Assembly: GCA_031551695.1 (NCBI GenBank)
Contig: JAVBNG010000021.1
Location: forward strand, 1-64,000
Length of the DNA stretch: 64,000 bases
Reading direction: 5' to 3'
DNA from: JAAYCI01 sp031551695
Lineage (GTDB): Bacteria; Bacillota; Clostridia; Oscillospirales; Ruminococcaceae
Shown piece after piece: positions 9,008-17,142 of the stretch. The first letter of the stretch is position 1. Every line of letters starts with the position of its first letter. The notes under the pieces were generated by a model, which saw only the letters and a program-made list of their open reading frames with translations, ran no database searches and had not been told where the DNA came from. A program made the translations under genes and the position numbers.

Positions 9008-11467
9008 TTAGATTTTTTGTTCTCCGCGGGCGCTTTTCCAATACGCCGTATACCTGCTGCGCACCCCATCCGGGCTGCAGCGCACGCCAAGGTCCTTGCA
9101 CACCGTTTCCCAAAGCTGTTCATGGGCCCACTTGGCATCCAGCTCCTCCTCCGTCAGCGCGTTGTCGCCTTTCAGGAACGCCTTCTCCCGGATGCGCTGG
9201 ATGCGCGCGCGGATCTCGTCCGGGTAGGATTCAAACTTGACAAGCCCCAGATTTTCAAGCTCGTAGCGGTTCATCATATTGGCCAACATCGCTTCCCGCG
9301 TGGTGGGTTCTCTTTCTGCAAAGCGCTGGCACAGGGCGTTTGTGTCCAAAATCAGCCTTCCCTGCGCCACAAGGTGGTACAACAGCGAAAGTTCCCACCC
9401 GCTGCCCGGGAAGGAAGTGGAGCCGCCGTTTTCGTGCACGTGGAAGCCGCCGAATAATAGCAGCTCGCTTGTTTTGCAGCAGACGCACCCGCATGAAGCG
9501 TAGCCGTCCATACTGCTTTTTACCGTAAACCGTTCTTCGTCACTGTACGGCAACGCCCCGTCATACATGCGCCCGCAGACAGCGGCAACCTCCGGGTGGA
9601 ACGACCACGCCAGGTCGGCAATTTGCAGGTAGTCTTCGCCGCACACCGCGCCGGAGGCAAAAAACGCCATCCGTTCGCCCTTTGCAGCCCATGCGGCGAT
9701 GTTGTGGCATTCCGCCACATCCTCCGCCGGCGAAAAAACGATGCGCAGCATATTTGGCGGCAGCGCTTCCCGCTCCGCCACTTCTTCCAATATTGCAGGC
9801 GCGGCTGCGCGCTCGCTCTCCGACGCCACCACGATGATCTCATATGCGCCTTTTTCACAGCTCAGCTTTGCCAGGCAGGCCAGCGTGGCCTTCAGCTTGT
9901 CGGCGCCCCTGTTATGTGCTACCACGCAGGTGTATTTCTTTTCGTATTGGCGGGGCAGCGTGGCTGTCCGCTCCATGCGCGCCAGGAAATGGTTTTTGGC
10001 GCGGATGTCCAGAAAAGCGAACATGGCGCTGCCGGAGCCGAAGGAAAACCAGCCCTTGTGCCCGCCGATGAAATCCTCTGCCGACACCGGCGCCAGGCTG
10101 ACATAACAGTCCCACCCCGGCGGCGGCGCCTCTACGGGCCGGGGCGCCACATAAATTTTATAGCACCCTTCCGGCAGGCGGGTGGGCTCCTTTGCTACGC
10201 CGGCAAACGCCATATATATGGTAGATGTATAGTCACTTTGGCACAGATCGGCCTGTTCCGCGTCATCCTCGATGACGCGGTGGCCCGCCTGCCGCATCCC
10301 GGCAAAAAAGCCCGCAAAGCGTTCGTCCTCGGGGTCGATTCCGCCCAGTTTCCAGCAAAGGGGACGCAGCAGGAATTTGCGCCGGAAATCATCCCAGCGC
10401 ATCAGACGGTATCGGTTTTCCGCAATCTTCAGTTCTTTTCTGTGGCCTGTCAGGCTGTCGGCGTGGAAGCGGTATTGATAAATGGGGCGCCTGAAGCTTA
10501 CATGCCGCAGGTTGAAGACCTCATTCACCCGCATCCAATAGTCGACATCCTCCATGGTGAAGCGAATGTCGGAATACTCTTCCAGCGCCTGAGCCACCGC
10601 CGTCCGGTACAGGAAGGCGGCGCCGATATAGTTTCTGGGGTGGGTGTTCAGGGCAAGCATGCAGTCCGGCAACAGCACGGTTTGCGGGCTGTCCGGCTGG
10701 GGATACCATTTGTTGTCCAAAATGGGCGCGCCGTCCCCGTCTATGAGCTCGATATTTGCATAGACCATCCCCGTTTCCGGGTGACGGACAAGCTCAGCAA
10801 CCAGGCTTTCCAAAAAATCCGGCGCCATCAGGTTGTCCGCGCTGGTCCATGTCAAAAATTCACCGCGGGCAAGCTTGAACCCGTTGGACAGCGCCCGTGG
10901 CAGTTTTTGGTTTTCCTGGTGCGCCAGCCGGATGCGGGCGTCCTGCCGGGCGTATGCTTCAAAAATGGCGGAGGAATCGTCGGTGGAGCCGTCGTTGACG
11001 ATGATAAGCTCAAAATCAGCATAGGTTTGAGCCAGCACGCTTTCAATCGAGCCCGCAAGAAAAGCCCCGCCGTTGTACACCGGCAATATCACGCTTACCC
11101 TCCCGGGAATGTGCGGCGTTTGCACATCGGAAAATAAAAACGGGTACCTCTCGTCCCGCGCCTCCCGGTAGCGCAGGTAGCGGTATTCGTAAATCTTCAG
11201 GCAATTCGTAAAGTCGAATTCCATAGGGGGCTGTTCCGGCGCGGGGCATTTGGCGGTTAGCCGGCGCTGCTTCCCGTTCCGGAAAAAGTCCAGCACCTTG
11301 TGAATGCGAAGCTTGAGCGAAAGCCGCCACAACAAGTTCAGCACCCGGTAGGGAAAGGACTCCCGGGTGGAGCGCAGTTCCGCCTGGAGCTGCTCTACCT
11401 GATGCCGGAGCGCTTTTTCCGCCTCACTGCCATATCCTTCTTGCAAGCATACATCCGGCTCGTCCAC
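9008..11467 (-). CDS. Large glycosyltransferase, paralogue of the 4004-7534 gene
   Basis: The 819-residue protein starts with GTG at 11467, with GGAGG a few bases upstream. It repeats the architecture of the larger paralogue: N-terminal coiled coil, RESFPYRVLNLLWRLSL, GT2 domain (VSVILPVYNGG, VNDGSTDD, TSADN), then the degenerate GT-A-like domain with CVVAHNRG and EIIVVASES. It ends where the third domain of the paralogue would begin. Several DNA stretches, for example around 7050-7080 and 11065-11100, are almost identical between the two, indicating duplication and possible gene conversion. It is predicted to be a cytoplasmic surface-glycan glycosyltransferase of unknown specificity. Confidence 0.83.
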   Translation of the reverse strand: MDEPDVCLQEGYGSEAEKALRHQVEQLQAELRSTRESFPYRVLNLLWRLSLKLRIHKVLDFFRNGKQRRLTAKCPAPEQPPMEFDFTNCLKIYEYRYLRYREARDERYPFLFSDVQTPHIPGRVSVILPVYNGGAFLAGSIESVLAQTYADFELIIVNDGSTDDSSAIFEAYARQDARIRLAHQENQKLPRALSNGFKLARGEFLTWTSADNLMAPDFLESLVAELVRHPETGMVYANIELIDGDGAPILDNKWYPQPDSPQTVLLPDCMLALNTHPRNYIGAAFLYRTAVAQALEEYSDIRFTMEDVDYWMRVNEVFNLRHVSFRRPIYQYRFHADSLTGHRKELKIAENRYRLMRWDDFRRKFLLRPLCWKLGGIDPEDERFAGFFAGMRQAGHRVIEDDAEQADLCQSDYTSTIYMAFAGVAKEPTRLPEGCYKIYVAPRPVEAPPPGWDCYVSLAPVSAEDFIGGHKGWFSFGSGSAMFAFLDIRAKNHFLARMERTATLPRQYEKKYTCVVAHNRGADKLKATLACLAKLSCEKGAYEIIVVASESERAAAPAILEEVAEREALPPNMLRIVFSPAEDVAECHNIAAWAAKGERMAFFASGAVCGEDYLQIADLAWSFHPEVAAVCGRMYDGALPYSDEERFTVKSSMDGYASCGCVCCKTSELLLFGGFHVHENGGSTSFPGSGWELSLLYHLVAQGRLILDTNALCQRFAEREPTTREAMLANMMNRYELENLGLVKFESYPDEIRARIQRIREKAFLKGDNALTEEELDAKWAHEQLWETVCKDLGVRCSPDGVRSRYTAYWKSARGEQKI

Positions 11468-11514
11468 TTTTCCACCTCCCGTAAACGGTTTTCGAAGCTA
11501 TTCCGACTCGTCAT

Positions 11515-11542
11515 ATTATACCATGGATGCCCCCCTTTGCAA
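11515..11542 (-). promoter_or_regulatory. Sigma-A-type promoter of the 9008-11467 glycosyltransferase
   Basis: TTGCAA (11537-11542) is 16 bases from TATAAT (11515-11520) with an extended -10 (TGGTATAAT). It shares the CTTTCTTGCAA...TATAATATG context with the promoter at 8939-8966, so the promoter seems to have been copied with the genes. Confidence 0.7.
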
Positions 11543-11718
11543 GAAAGGCGCCGGCTTTCCGGTACGCCGCATTTGTACCAAAAGCTGGGGTTTCAAGCCA
11601 CGTGCGAATTTTGCAACTATACCCGGGGGGCTGTAGGGCGGCAGAGGAATTTCGGCATCTACTTTTTAGTAAGGTATATACTTTTAAAACAGTGAAACAT
11701 CACCTCCCCAATTATGAC

Positions 11719-11752
11719 AAAAAGCCTCTTGCATTTTCAGGCAATAGGCTTT
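11719..11752 (-). terminator. Intrinsic terminator of the acyltransferase gene
   Basis: On the minus strand AAAGCCT and TTGC arms pair with GCAA and AGGCTTT around a CTGAAAAT loop, followed by a T-run. It begins seven bases after the acyltransferase stop codon. Confidence 0.8.
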
Positions 11753-11758
11753 CGCTTG

Positions 11759-12763
11759 CTATTCTTCTTGCGCCTTCTTGAACCACTCACTTTCCCCGGC
11801 TTTTTTGATAAAATAAACCGGATTTAGCAATGGCCAAAAAATCCATCTGATTGGTTTTGAGGCAAGGATAAATGTAACTATCAAAAGAGCGAGAAAAAAC
11901 AGGATTTTACGAACCATCATACCTGCGACAATTGCCGGAACAAAAACGGCCGCCCATTTGAGCACAAAGGCATGAAGATAATACACCTGCAATGTGTTTG
12001 CACCAAGGCTTGTGGCCAAGATGATTTTCCCCGACGGGATACACGCCATAAGCGAAACCACAAGTACCATGCCCCACCCCATTGCCAGAAGACGCCAAAA
12101 CGCTCCGCTGACGCCTGGCAACTCCATTGCGGCATATCCTAACGAACCATATAATATGCCTACGGGTATCTTTACAGCTTGTATCAAAAAATATGAAATT
12201 AGAATTGTAAGGCACCCGACCCAAAACGGAATTTTACGTATCATTTCAATATGTTTTACTTCCACAAGGTAACCTAGTATAAAGAATGGCAAAAACACGG
12301 ATATCCTGGATGCGCTGAAAGCATACCCGATATCTGGAATAAAGCCTGCCACGAGCGCCCACACGACCGTGATTGTTATTACCGCTGTTTTCGGCATACG
12401 GGTAATGTATGGTGCAACCATTTTCCAAAAAATTGCGGCAAATGTAAACCATAATATCCAAAACGGCGTTGTATAAAAAAACGTTGTTTCTGAAACAGGC
12501 ACTCCATTCAGCCACCCCATGAAAAACAAATATAGTGTTTGAAAAATTAAATATTGAATGAACAAGTTCCCAATCTTTATTTTCGATTGTTTCTTCGTAA
12601 AATATCCAGTAACAAAAATAAACGCAGGCATATGAAATAAATAAATCAGCGAATACAACGCACCCAGCACAGGGCCCGATATTATTTCCATGCCATGGGC
12701 TAGAACAACCAGCACTATCAATACCATTTTCAAATTATCAAAATAAAAGTCTCTTTTTGCCAT
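11759..12763 (-). CDS. Membrane acyltransferase, acyltransferase-3 family
   Basis: The protein has 334 residues and about ten hydrophobic helices. The N terminus reads KRDFYFDNLKMVLIVLVVLAHG, split here as KRDFYFDNLK and VVLAHG, which is the signature of acyltransferase-3 (OafA/NodX-type) proteins; the His-containing first helix is expected to take part in acyl transfer. Such proteins O-acetylate sugars of surface polymers, which fits its place at the end of the glycan region. The start at 12763 matches family N termini. Its ribosome binding site is weak. A TGGTATACT extended -10 lies about 95 bases upstream (12862-12870). GC content is low, like the aminosugar block. Confidence 0.82.
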   Translation of the reverse strand: MAKRDFYFDNLKMVLIVLVVLAHGMEIISGPVLGALYSLIYLFHMPAFIFVTGYFTKKQSKIKIGNLFIQYLIFQTLYLFFMGWLNGVPVSETTFFYTTPFWILWFTFAAIFWKMVAPYITRMPKTAVITITVVWALVAGFIPDIGYAFSASRISVFLPFFILGYLVEVKHIEMIRKIPFWVGCLTILISYFLIQAVKIPVGILYGSLGYAAMELPGVSGAFWRLLAMGWGMVLVVSLMACIPSGKIILATSLGANTLQVYYLHAFVLKWAAVFVPAIVAGMMVRKILFFLALLIVTFILASKPIRWIFWPLLNPVYFIKKAGESEWFKKAQEE

Positions 12764-13028
12764 AATTAAGTACCTATCTTCCAAATTTAAAGCATAAATG
12801 CGCCAAGAGCAATGACACAAATTTGTCGCCAGTTTTTTTTGCCATGCATAAATATTTTATCAGTATACCATATTTTCCGACGTCTACATAAGCAATTTTT
12901 TTTTGCAAAGACCTATGGAAACAACAAACACCCGACCCTAGATCGACGAAAAAAACGCCGCCGTCTTTGTATACTGGATGTATCACCTGTTTGCTGTTTT
13001 CAAAGCATGCGCAAAAAATGGAGGCACT

Positions 13029-13595
13029 ATGGATATGTTTGACACGTCCCTTGACGAGGCGCAATGCACCGACTTGCTGGCAACCCTGCGTGCGCGGTTT
13101 GACGCGAACATGGACCGCCACGCGGGGCTTGATTGGGCCGGCGTGCGGGAAAAGCTGAACCTGCGGCCGGAAAAGTGGTTTCCGCTTTTCGAGATGGAAG
13201 CGTCCGGCGGCGAGCCGGATGTGGTGGATTTTGACGTGGACAGCCAGGAGTATATATTTTTCGACTGCGCAGAGCAAACCCCTGCCGGACGCCGCAACCT
13301 TTGCTATGACCGCGCGGCGCTTAACTCCCGCAAAGCCAACAAGCCACGGGGCAACGCCGTGGATACCGCCGCCGCCATGGGTGTGGAGCTGCTGACGGAG
13401 GCACAGTACCGGGCACTGCAACAGCTTTTCCCCTTCGACACCAAAACCTCCAGCTGGGTGGCCACGCCGGAGGATATTCGAAAGCTTGGCGGCGCCCTGT
13501 TTTGCGACCGCCGCTACGGCCATGTTTTCACCTACCACAACGGCGCGGAAAGTTACTACACTGTGCGCGGCTTTCGCGGCGTACTACGGGTGTAA
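13029..13595 (+). CDS. DUF4256 family protein
   Basis: The 188-residue cytoplasmic protein starts at an ATG preceded by TGGAGG. Conserved blocks include RRNLCYDRAALNSRK, a TKTSSWVATPEDIRKLGGA segment and the C-terminal YHNGAESYYTVRGFRG. These are the family blocks I recall for DUF4256. Function is unknown. It is monocistronic, with a terminator just downstream. Confidence 0.75.
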   Translation: MDMFDTSLDEAQCTDLLATLRARFDANMDRHAGLDWAGVREKLNLRPEKWFPLFEMEASGGEPDVVDFDVDSQEYIFFDCAEQTPAGRRNLCYDRAALNSRKANKPRGNAVDTAAAMGVELLTEAQYRALQQLFPFDTKTSSWVATPEDIRKLGGALFCDRRYGHVFTYHNGAESYYTVRGFRGVLRV

Positions 13596-13624
13596 CGTAC
13601 CTTAAAAAGCCCCCTCTGCAAAAT

Positions 13625-13655
13625 GGCCCACCCGTTGACGGGCGGGCCTTCTTTG
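13625..13655 (+). terminator. Intrinsic terminator after the DUF4256 gene
   Basis: GGCCC and CCCGT arms pair with ACGGG and GGGCC around a two-base loop (13625-13648). TTCTTT follows. Confidence 0.7.
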
Positions 13656-13710
13656 CGCTATTCTATATGAGGATATGGCGCGGCGGCGCAAAAAAAGGGG
13701 GGCTTTGCGT

Positions 13711-14631
13711 TTGAAAAAATATGGTGGCGTGGTTGCGGCGCTGGTTGGCGGGTTTTTGTTCGGCGCAACCACCATTCTGGCAAAGCTGACTTACTCCCTT
13801 GGCCTGAACCCGGCGATGCTGACCTGCCTGCGCGCGGCGCTGGCCCTGCCGGTGCTGTTTGCCATTTTGAAAGTGCAGCGCGTTAGCCTGAAGCTGACAA
13901 GACGCGAGGCGCGAGATATATTGCTGGTGGGCTTTTTAGGGTTCGCGCCCACGGGGGCCTTGCTGTACATTGCATTTTCCTACGCGCCGGTGGGCCTTGC
14001 CACCGTGCTGCATTATATGTACCCGGTGGTTGTAACACTGGGCGGGGCGCTGTTGTTCAAGGAAAAAGTGAACCCGCCAACGGCGGCGGCGCTGGTGTTG
14101 GCTACGGTGGGTATGCTGCTGTTTTTCGACGACGCCGCCGGTGCGGGCTTTTTCGGCCTGCTGCTTGCGCTCATTTCCGCCTTCACCTACGCCGTTTACA
14201 TGCTGGGCGTGGCGCGCACGTCGCTGAAAAATCTGCCGCCTTTCAAGATATCGTTCTATTTCTCCGGATGCAGCGCGGTTTTGGCAGGTGTTTTTGCCGC
14301 CGCCACCGGCAATTTCACCCTCTCCTTCCAGCCGCTGGGCTGGGTGTACACCGTCCTCATTGCGCTGCTGGTGTCTGTGGGGGCGTTCACGCTTGTCCAG
14401 GTGGCTATCAAGCTGTCCGGGCCGTCTACGGCGGCCATCCTCTCCACCGTCGAGCCCATCACCAGCGTGGCGCTGGGCGTGGCCGTGCTGGGTGAAACCC
14501 TGGGCATCGCCAAGGGCATCGGCGGCGCGCTCATCATTGCAAGCGTGCTGGTCATCACCATTGCGGGTTCGCGGCAGGGCGCCGCAAAAAAAGAAGCCGG
14601 CGCCGCAAGCGACGCCGACATTGCCTGTTGA
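13711..14631 (+). CDS. EamA/DMT-superfamily transporter
   Basis: The 306-residue protein has ten hydrophobic helices in two repeated halves, the usual plan of EamA permeases. Each half ends with a P-containing stretch before a KEK or GET motif: YMYPVVVTLGGALLFKEK and TVEPITSVALGVAVLGET. Such proteins export or import metabolites; the substrate cannot be inferred. The TTG at 13711 was chosen because a GGGGGG box lies eight bases upstream. An in-frame ATG at 13675 has no usable ribosome binding site but would lengthen the basic N terminus. The short Ala/Lys-rich tail is cytoplasmic. Confidence 0.8.
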   Translation: MKKYGGVVAALVGGFLFGATTILAKLTYSLGLNPAMLTCLRAALALPVLFAILKVQRVSLKLTRREARDILLVGFLGFAPTGALLYIAFSYAPVGLATVLHYMYPVVVTLGGALLFKEKVNPPTAAALVLATVGMLLFFDDAAGAGFFGLLLALISAFTYAVYMLGVARTSLKNLPPFKISFYFSGCSAVLAGVFAAATGNFTLSFQPLGWVYTVLIALLVSVGAFTLVQVAIKLSGPSTAAILSTVEPITSVALGVAVLGETLGIAKGIGGALIIASVLVITIAGSRQGAAKKEAGAASDADIAC

Positions 14632-14643
14632 ATCCCGTTCTCC

Positions 14644-15063
14644 TCACGTGCTTTTTTCGCCCAACTGCGAGGTGCAGGCAGGGCAGCGCGTGGCGTCCAC
14701 GGGGATGTCCGTTTTGCAGAAGGGGCACTGCTTTGTGGCGGGGGCGGGTTCTTCCGCCTTTTTGCGGCCCAGGGACGCGAGCGCATTCATCCCCTTCACC
14801 AGCAGGAACACCACCAGGGCCATGATGAGAAAATTGATGACGCTGGTAATGAACGCGCCGTATTTGATGGTGACGCCGAACACCTCCGCCTGCAGCGCGT
14901 CAAAGTTTTTGCCCGTGAACAGGCCGATGACGGGGGAGAGGATATTGTCCGTAAGGCTGGACACCACTGCCCCGAACGCCGCGCCGATGATGACGCCGAC
15001 AGCCAAGTCCATTACGTTGCCCTTCAGGGCGAAGGCCTTGAACTCTTCCAGGAATTTTTTCAT
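14644..15063 (-). CDS. mscL: Large-conductance mechanosensitive channel MscL with C-terminal zinc ribbon
   Basis: Residues 1-95 are canonical MscL: MKKFLEEFKAFALKGNVMD, then TM1 (VGVIIGAAFGAVVSSL) and TM2 after a short periplasmic loop. The channel opens on hypo-osmotic shock to release solutes. After the TM2 bundle helix the protein carries CPFCKTDIPVDATRCPAC, a rubredoxin-like zinc ribbon of two CxxC knuckles, on the cytoplasmic side. A GGGGAG box precedes the ATG. The gene converges on the DMT transporter with only 12 bases between the stops. Confidence 0.93.
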   Translation of the reverse strand: MKKFLEEFKAFALKGNVMDLAVGVIIGAAFGAVVSSLTDNILSPVIGLFTGKNFDALQAEVFGVTIKYGAFITSVINFLIMALVVFLLVKGMNALASLGRKKAEEPAPATKQCPFCKTDIPVDATRCPACTSQLGEKST

Positions 15064-15199
15064 TTGCGCTCCCCTTTTCTTGCGGCCCGCCGGTTCGTTT
15101 CGGGGCAGCCTTTCGGCCCTTGCCGCCGCGCCAAACCAGTGGCCGCATGATATGTCATTGTTTTTACGGCATATTTTGCATTTTCACTGCAATAATTTG

Positions 15200-16720
15200 T
15201 CAATTCAGCAGCCCTTTGCAGGAGAGCCGGGTGAACCCTTCCAGCAACTGCCGCACAGCGGCGCCAATTTCATCCGCGTCCTCCCTTGTGTTGCCCTCAA
15301 TATTCAAGGGCAGCACAGGGTCGTGCAAAGACATGCGCAGCAACAGCCAGCCCTTGCCCGGGAACGTGAGGCGCACTCCCTCCTCGGTGGGGGCTTTTTC
15401 TATGCCCGCGGCGGCGGCGCGCTGCTCGAAGGACGCCAGCACCTCCTTGCCATAGGCGGCGAAAGCATCGCCGGAGATCACCAGACGGTATTCCCGCTCA
15501 TCACCGCCGGAAACAAAACCATCCAGCAAACTATTGATGGTTTTTCCGCTTTTTTTTGCGTTTGCTGCTGCAATTATAATGCGCACCGCCATGTAGGCGC
15601 CGTCGTCCAGAAAATAGTTTTCCCGCAGGGCGCCGTGGCCGGAGGTCTCGATGGCCAGCGGCGCGCATACGCCCTCGGCAGACAGGCGGATGGCCTCGTT
15701 GATGACAATTTTATAGCCTCGCCGGAACCGCCGGTGCACAAGGCCCAGCGTTTCCAGAAAATCGGTAAGACGGTCCGACGTGACGGAGTCCGTCACGATG
15801 GTGGCGCCGGGGTATTCAGGGGCCAAAATGGCCGCCATCAGCGCAATGATGGCGTTGCGGTTCACGGGCTTGCCGCCCGCAGTTACGGCGGACATGCGGT
15901 CCACGTCCGTGTCGAAAATCACGCCAAGGTCGGCCCTGGCCGCCGTTACGGCTGCGCAAACGGAGGCCATGGCCTCCTTGTTTTCCGGGTTTGGCGCGTG
16001 GTTTGGGAAATTGCCGTCCGGCTGCAAAAACTGGCTGCCAGCGCAGTTTGCCCCAAGAGGCAGCAGCACGTTTTCCACAAAATAGCCGCCCGCGCCGTTG
16101 CCCGCGTCCACCACAATGTGCAGGCCTTCCAGCGGTTTTGCGCCCGTGCCCACGCCGTCGATTATTTTCTGCCGCAAAAAGGCGGCGTAAAGGTCCATTA
16201 GGTTACAGGGTCCTGCGGACGGCAGTTCGCCTCCGGCGGTTTCCACCGCGGGCTGGGATAAAGTGGATACCTTCCCCAGCGGCGGCTCAATGCCCAAAAG
16301 GGCCGTAATGTCGGGTTTGTCCAGGCCGCCGTCCCGGGTGAAAAATTTCATCCCGTTGCGGTTTTTCGGCAAATGGCTGGCGGTTATCATCACCGCGCCG
16401 TCAAAATTGGTTTCGCCGAACACCGTACCCATGAACATGGCCGGTGTGGAGGCGAGGCCGCAGCGGAACACCTGCGCGCCCTCGGCGGAAATGCCCTCGG
16501 CCATGGCGGTTTGTAAAGCCTCCGCCGTAAGGCGGGAATCGTGCCCGAGGCCGATTTGCAGCTTATTTGCGGGCTTGTTTGTATAGGCGCACAGCCACAT
16601 CACAAACGCCCCACCCAGCCGCCGCGCAATGTCCGGCGTCAGGTTCACTTCCTCGCCGCCGGGCGTTGCCATCGCCACACCGCGCACGTCGCTGCCGTTT
16701 TGCAGGTTCAACAGTTCCAT
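15200..16720 (-). CDS. Phosphomannomutase/phosphoglucomutase family protein
   Basis: The 506-residue protein has the four-domain alpha-D-phosphohexomutase layout. The phosphoserine loop reads TASHLPKNRNG near 115, the metal loop DTDVDRM near 270, and the sugar-binding loop ETSGHGA near 360. It interconverts hexose 1- and 6-phosphates, supplying sugar nucleotides for surface glycans such as those encoded upstream. Specificity for mannose or glucose cannot be set from sequence. It is divergent from the TSCPD gene and appears monocistronic. Confidence 0.85.
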   Translation of the reverse strand: MELLNLQNGSDVRGVAMATPGGEEVNLTPDIARRLGGAFVMWLCAYTNKPANKLQIGLGHDSRLTAEALQTAMAEGISAEGAQVFRCGLASTPAMFMGTVFGETNFDGAVMITASHLPKNRNGMKFFTRDGGLDKPDITALLGIEPPLGKVSTLSQPAVETAGGELPSAGPCNLMDLYAAFLRQKIIDGVGTGAKPLEGLHIVVDAGNGAGGYFVENVLLPLGANCAGSQFLQPDGNFPNHAPNPENKEAMASVCAAVTAARADLGVIFDTDVDRMSAVTAGGKPVNRNAIIALMAAILAPEYPGATIVTDSVTSDRLTDFLETLGLVHRRFRRGYKIVINEAIRLSAEGVCAPLAIETSGHGALRENYFLDDGAYMAVRIIIAAANAKKSGKTINSLLDGFVSGGDEREYRLVISGDAFAAYGKEVLASFEQRAAAAGIEKAPTEEGVRLTFPGKGWLLLRMSLHDPVLPLNIEGNTREDADEIGAAVRQLLEGFTRLSCKGLLN

Positions 16721-16834
16721 ACAGCCTCCTTGCCATTTTCATGGCTTTGCAATATGATAGGATAGGTTTTATGATTATGAAAATGAAATGGCCGCCGGGC
16801 AAAACACCTGTTGCGGCCGGAGGGGTACCGCCAA

Positions 16835-17083
16835 ATGAAGCACGTGTTTACACCGGAAAATGTATGCTCCACCAAAATCAGCTTTGACCTGGACGGCGAC
16901 GTGGTGAGCCATATCAGGTTCACCAGCGGCTGCAACGGCAATTTGCAGGCTGTGGCGCGCCTGCTGGACGGCGTCACCGTTGATTTTCTGGAGCAAAAAT
17001 GCGCGGGCATCCGCTGCGGGCGCAATCACACCTCCTGCGCCGACCAGCTGGCCAGGGCCGTTGCCTTCGCAGCGGGAAAATAG
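16835..17083 (+). CDS. TSCPD domain protein (TIGR03905 type)
   Basis: The 82-residue protein starts at an ATG preceded by GGAGGGG. The fold is that of the small Cys-containing TSCPD domain: KHVFTPENVCSTKISFDLDG near the start, FTSGCNGN in the middle, and IRCGRNHTSCADQLARA at the end. Three or four cysteines could hold a metal. The same domain occurs at the C terminus of some B12-dependent ribonucleotide reductases, but stand-alone copies have no known function. Confidence 0.75.
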   Translation: MKHVFTPENVCSTKISFDLDGDVVSHIRFTSGCNGNLQAVARLLDGVTVDFLEQKCAGIRCGRNHTSCADQLARAVAFAAGK

Positions 17084-17142
17084 GCCGTGTATTGCATTTA
17101 TAAGCAATTAAATCCGGATAATTTGTGGAAAAGCGCCTTTTA

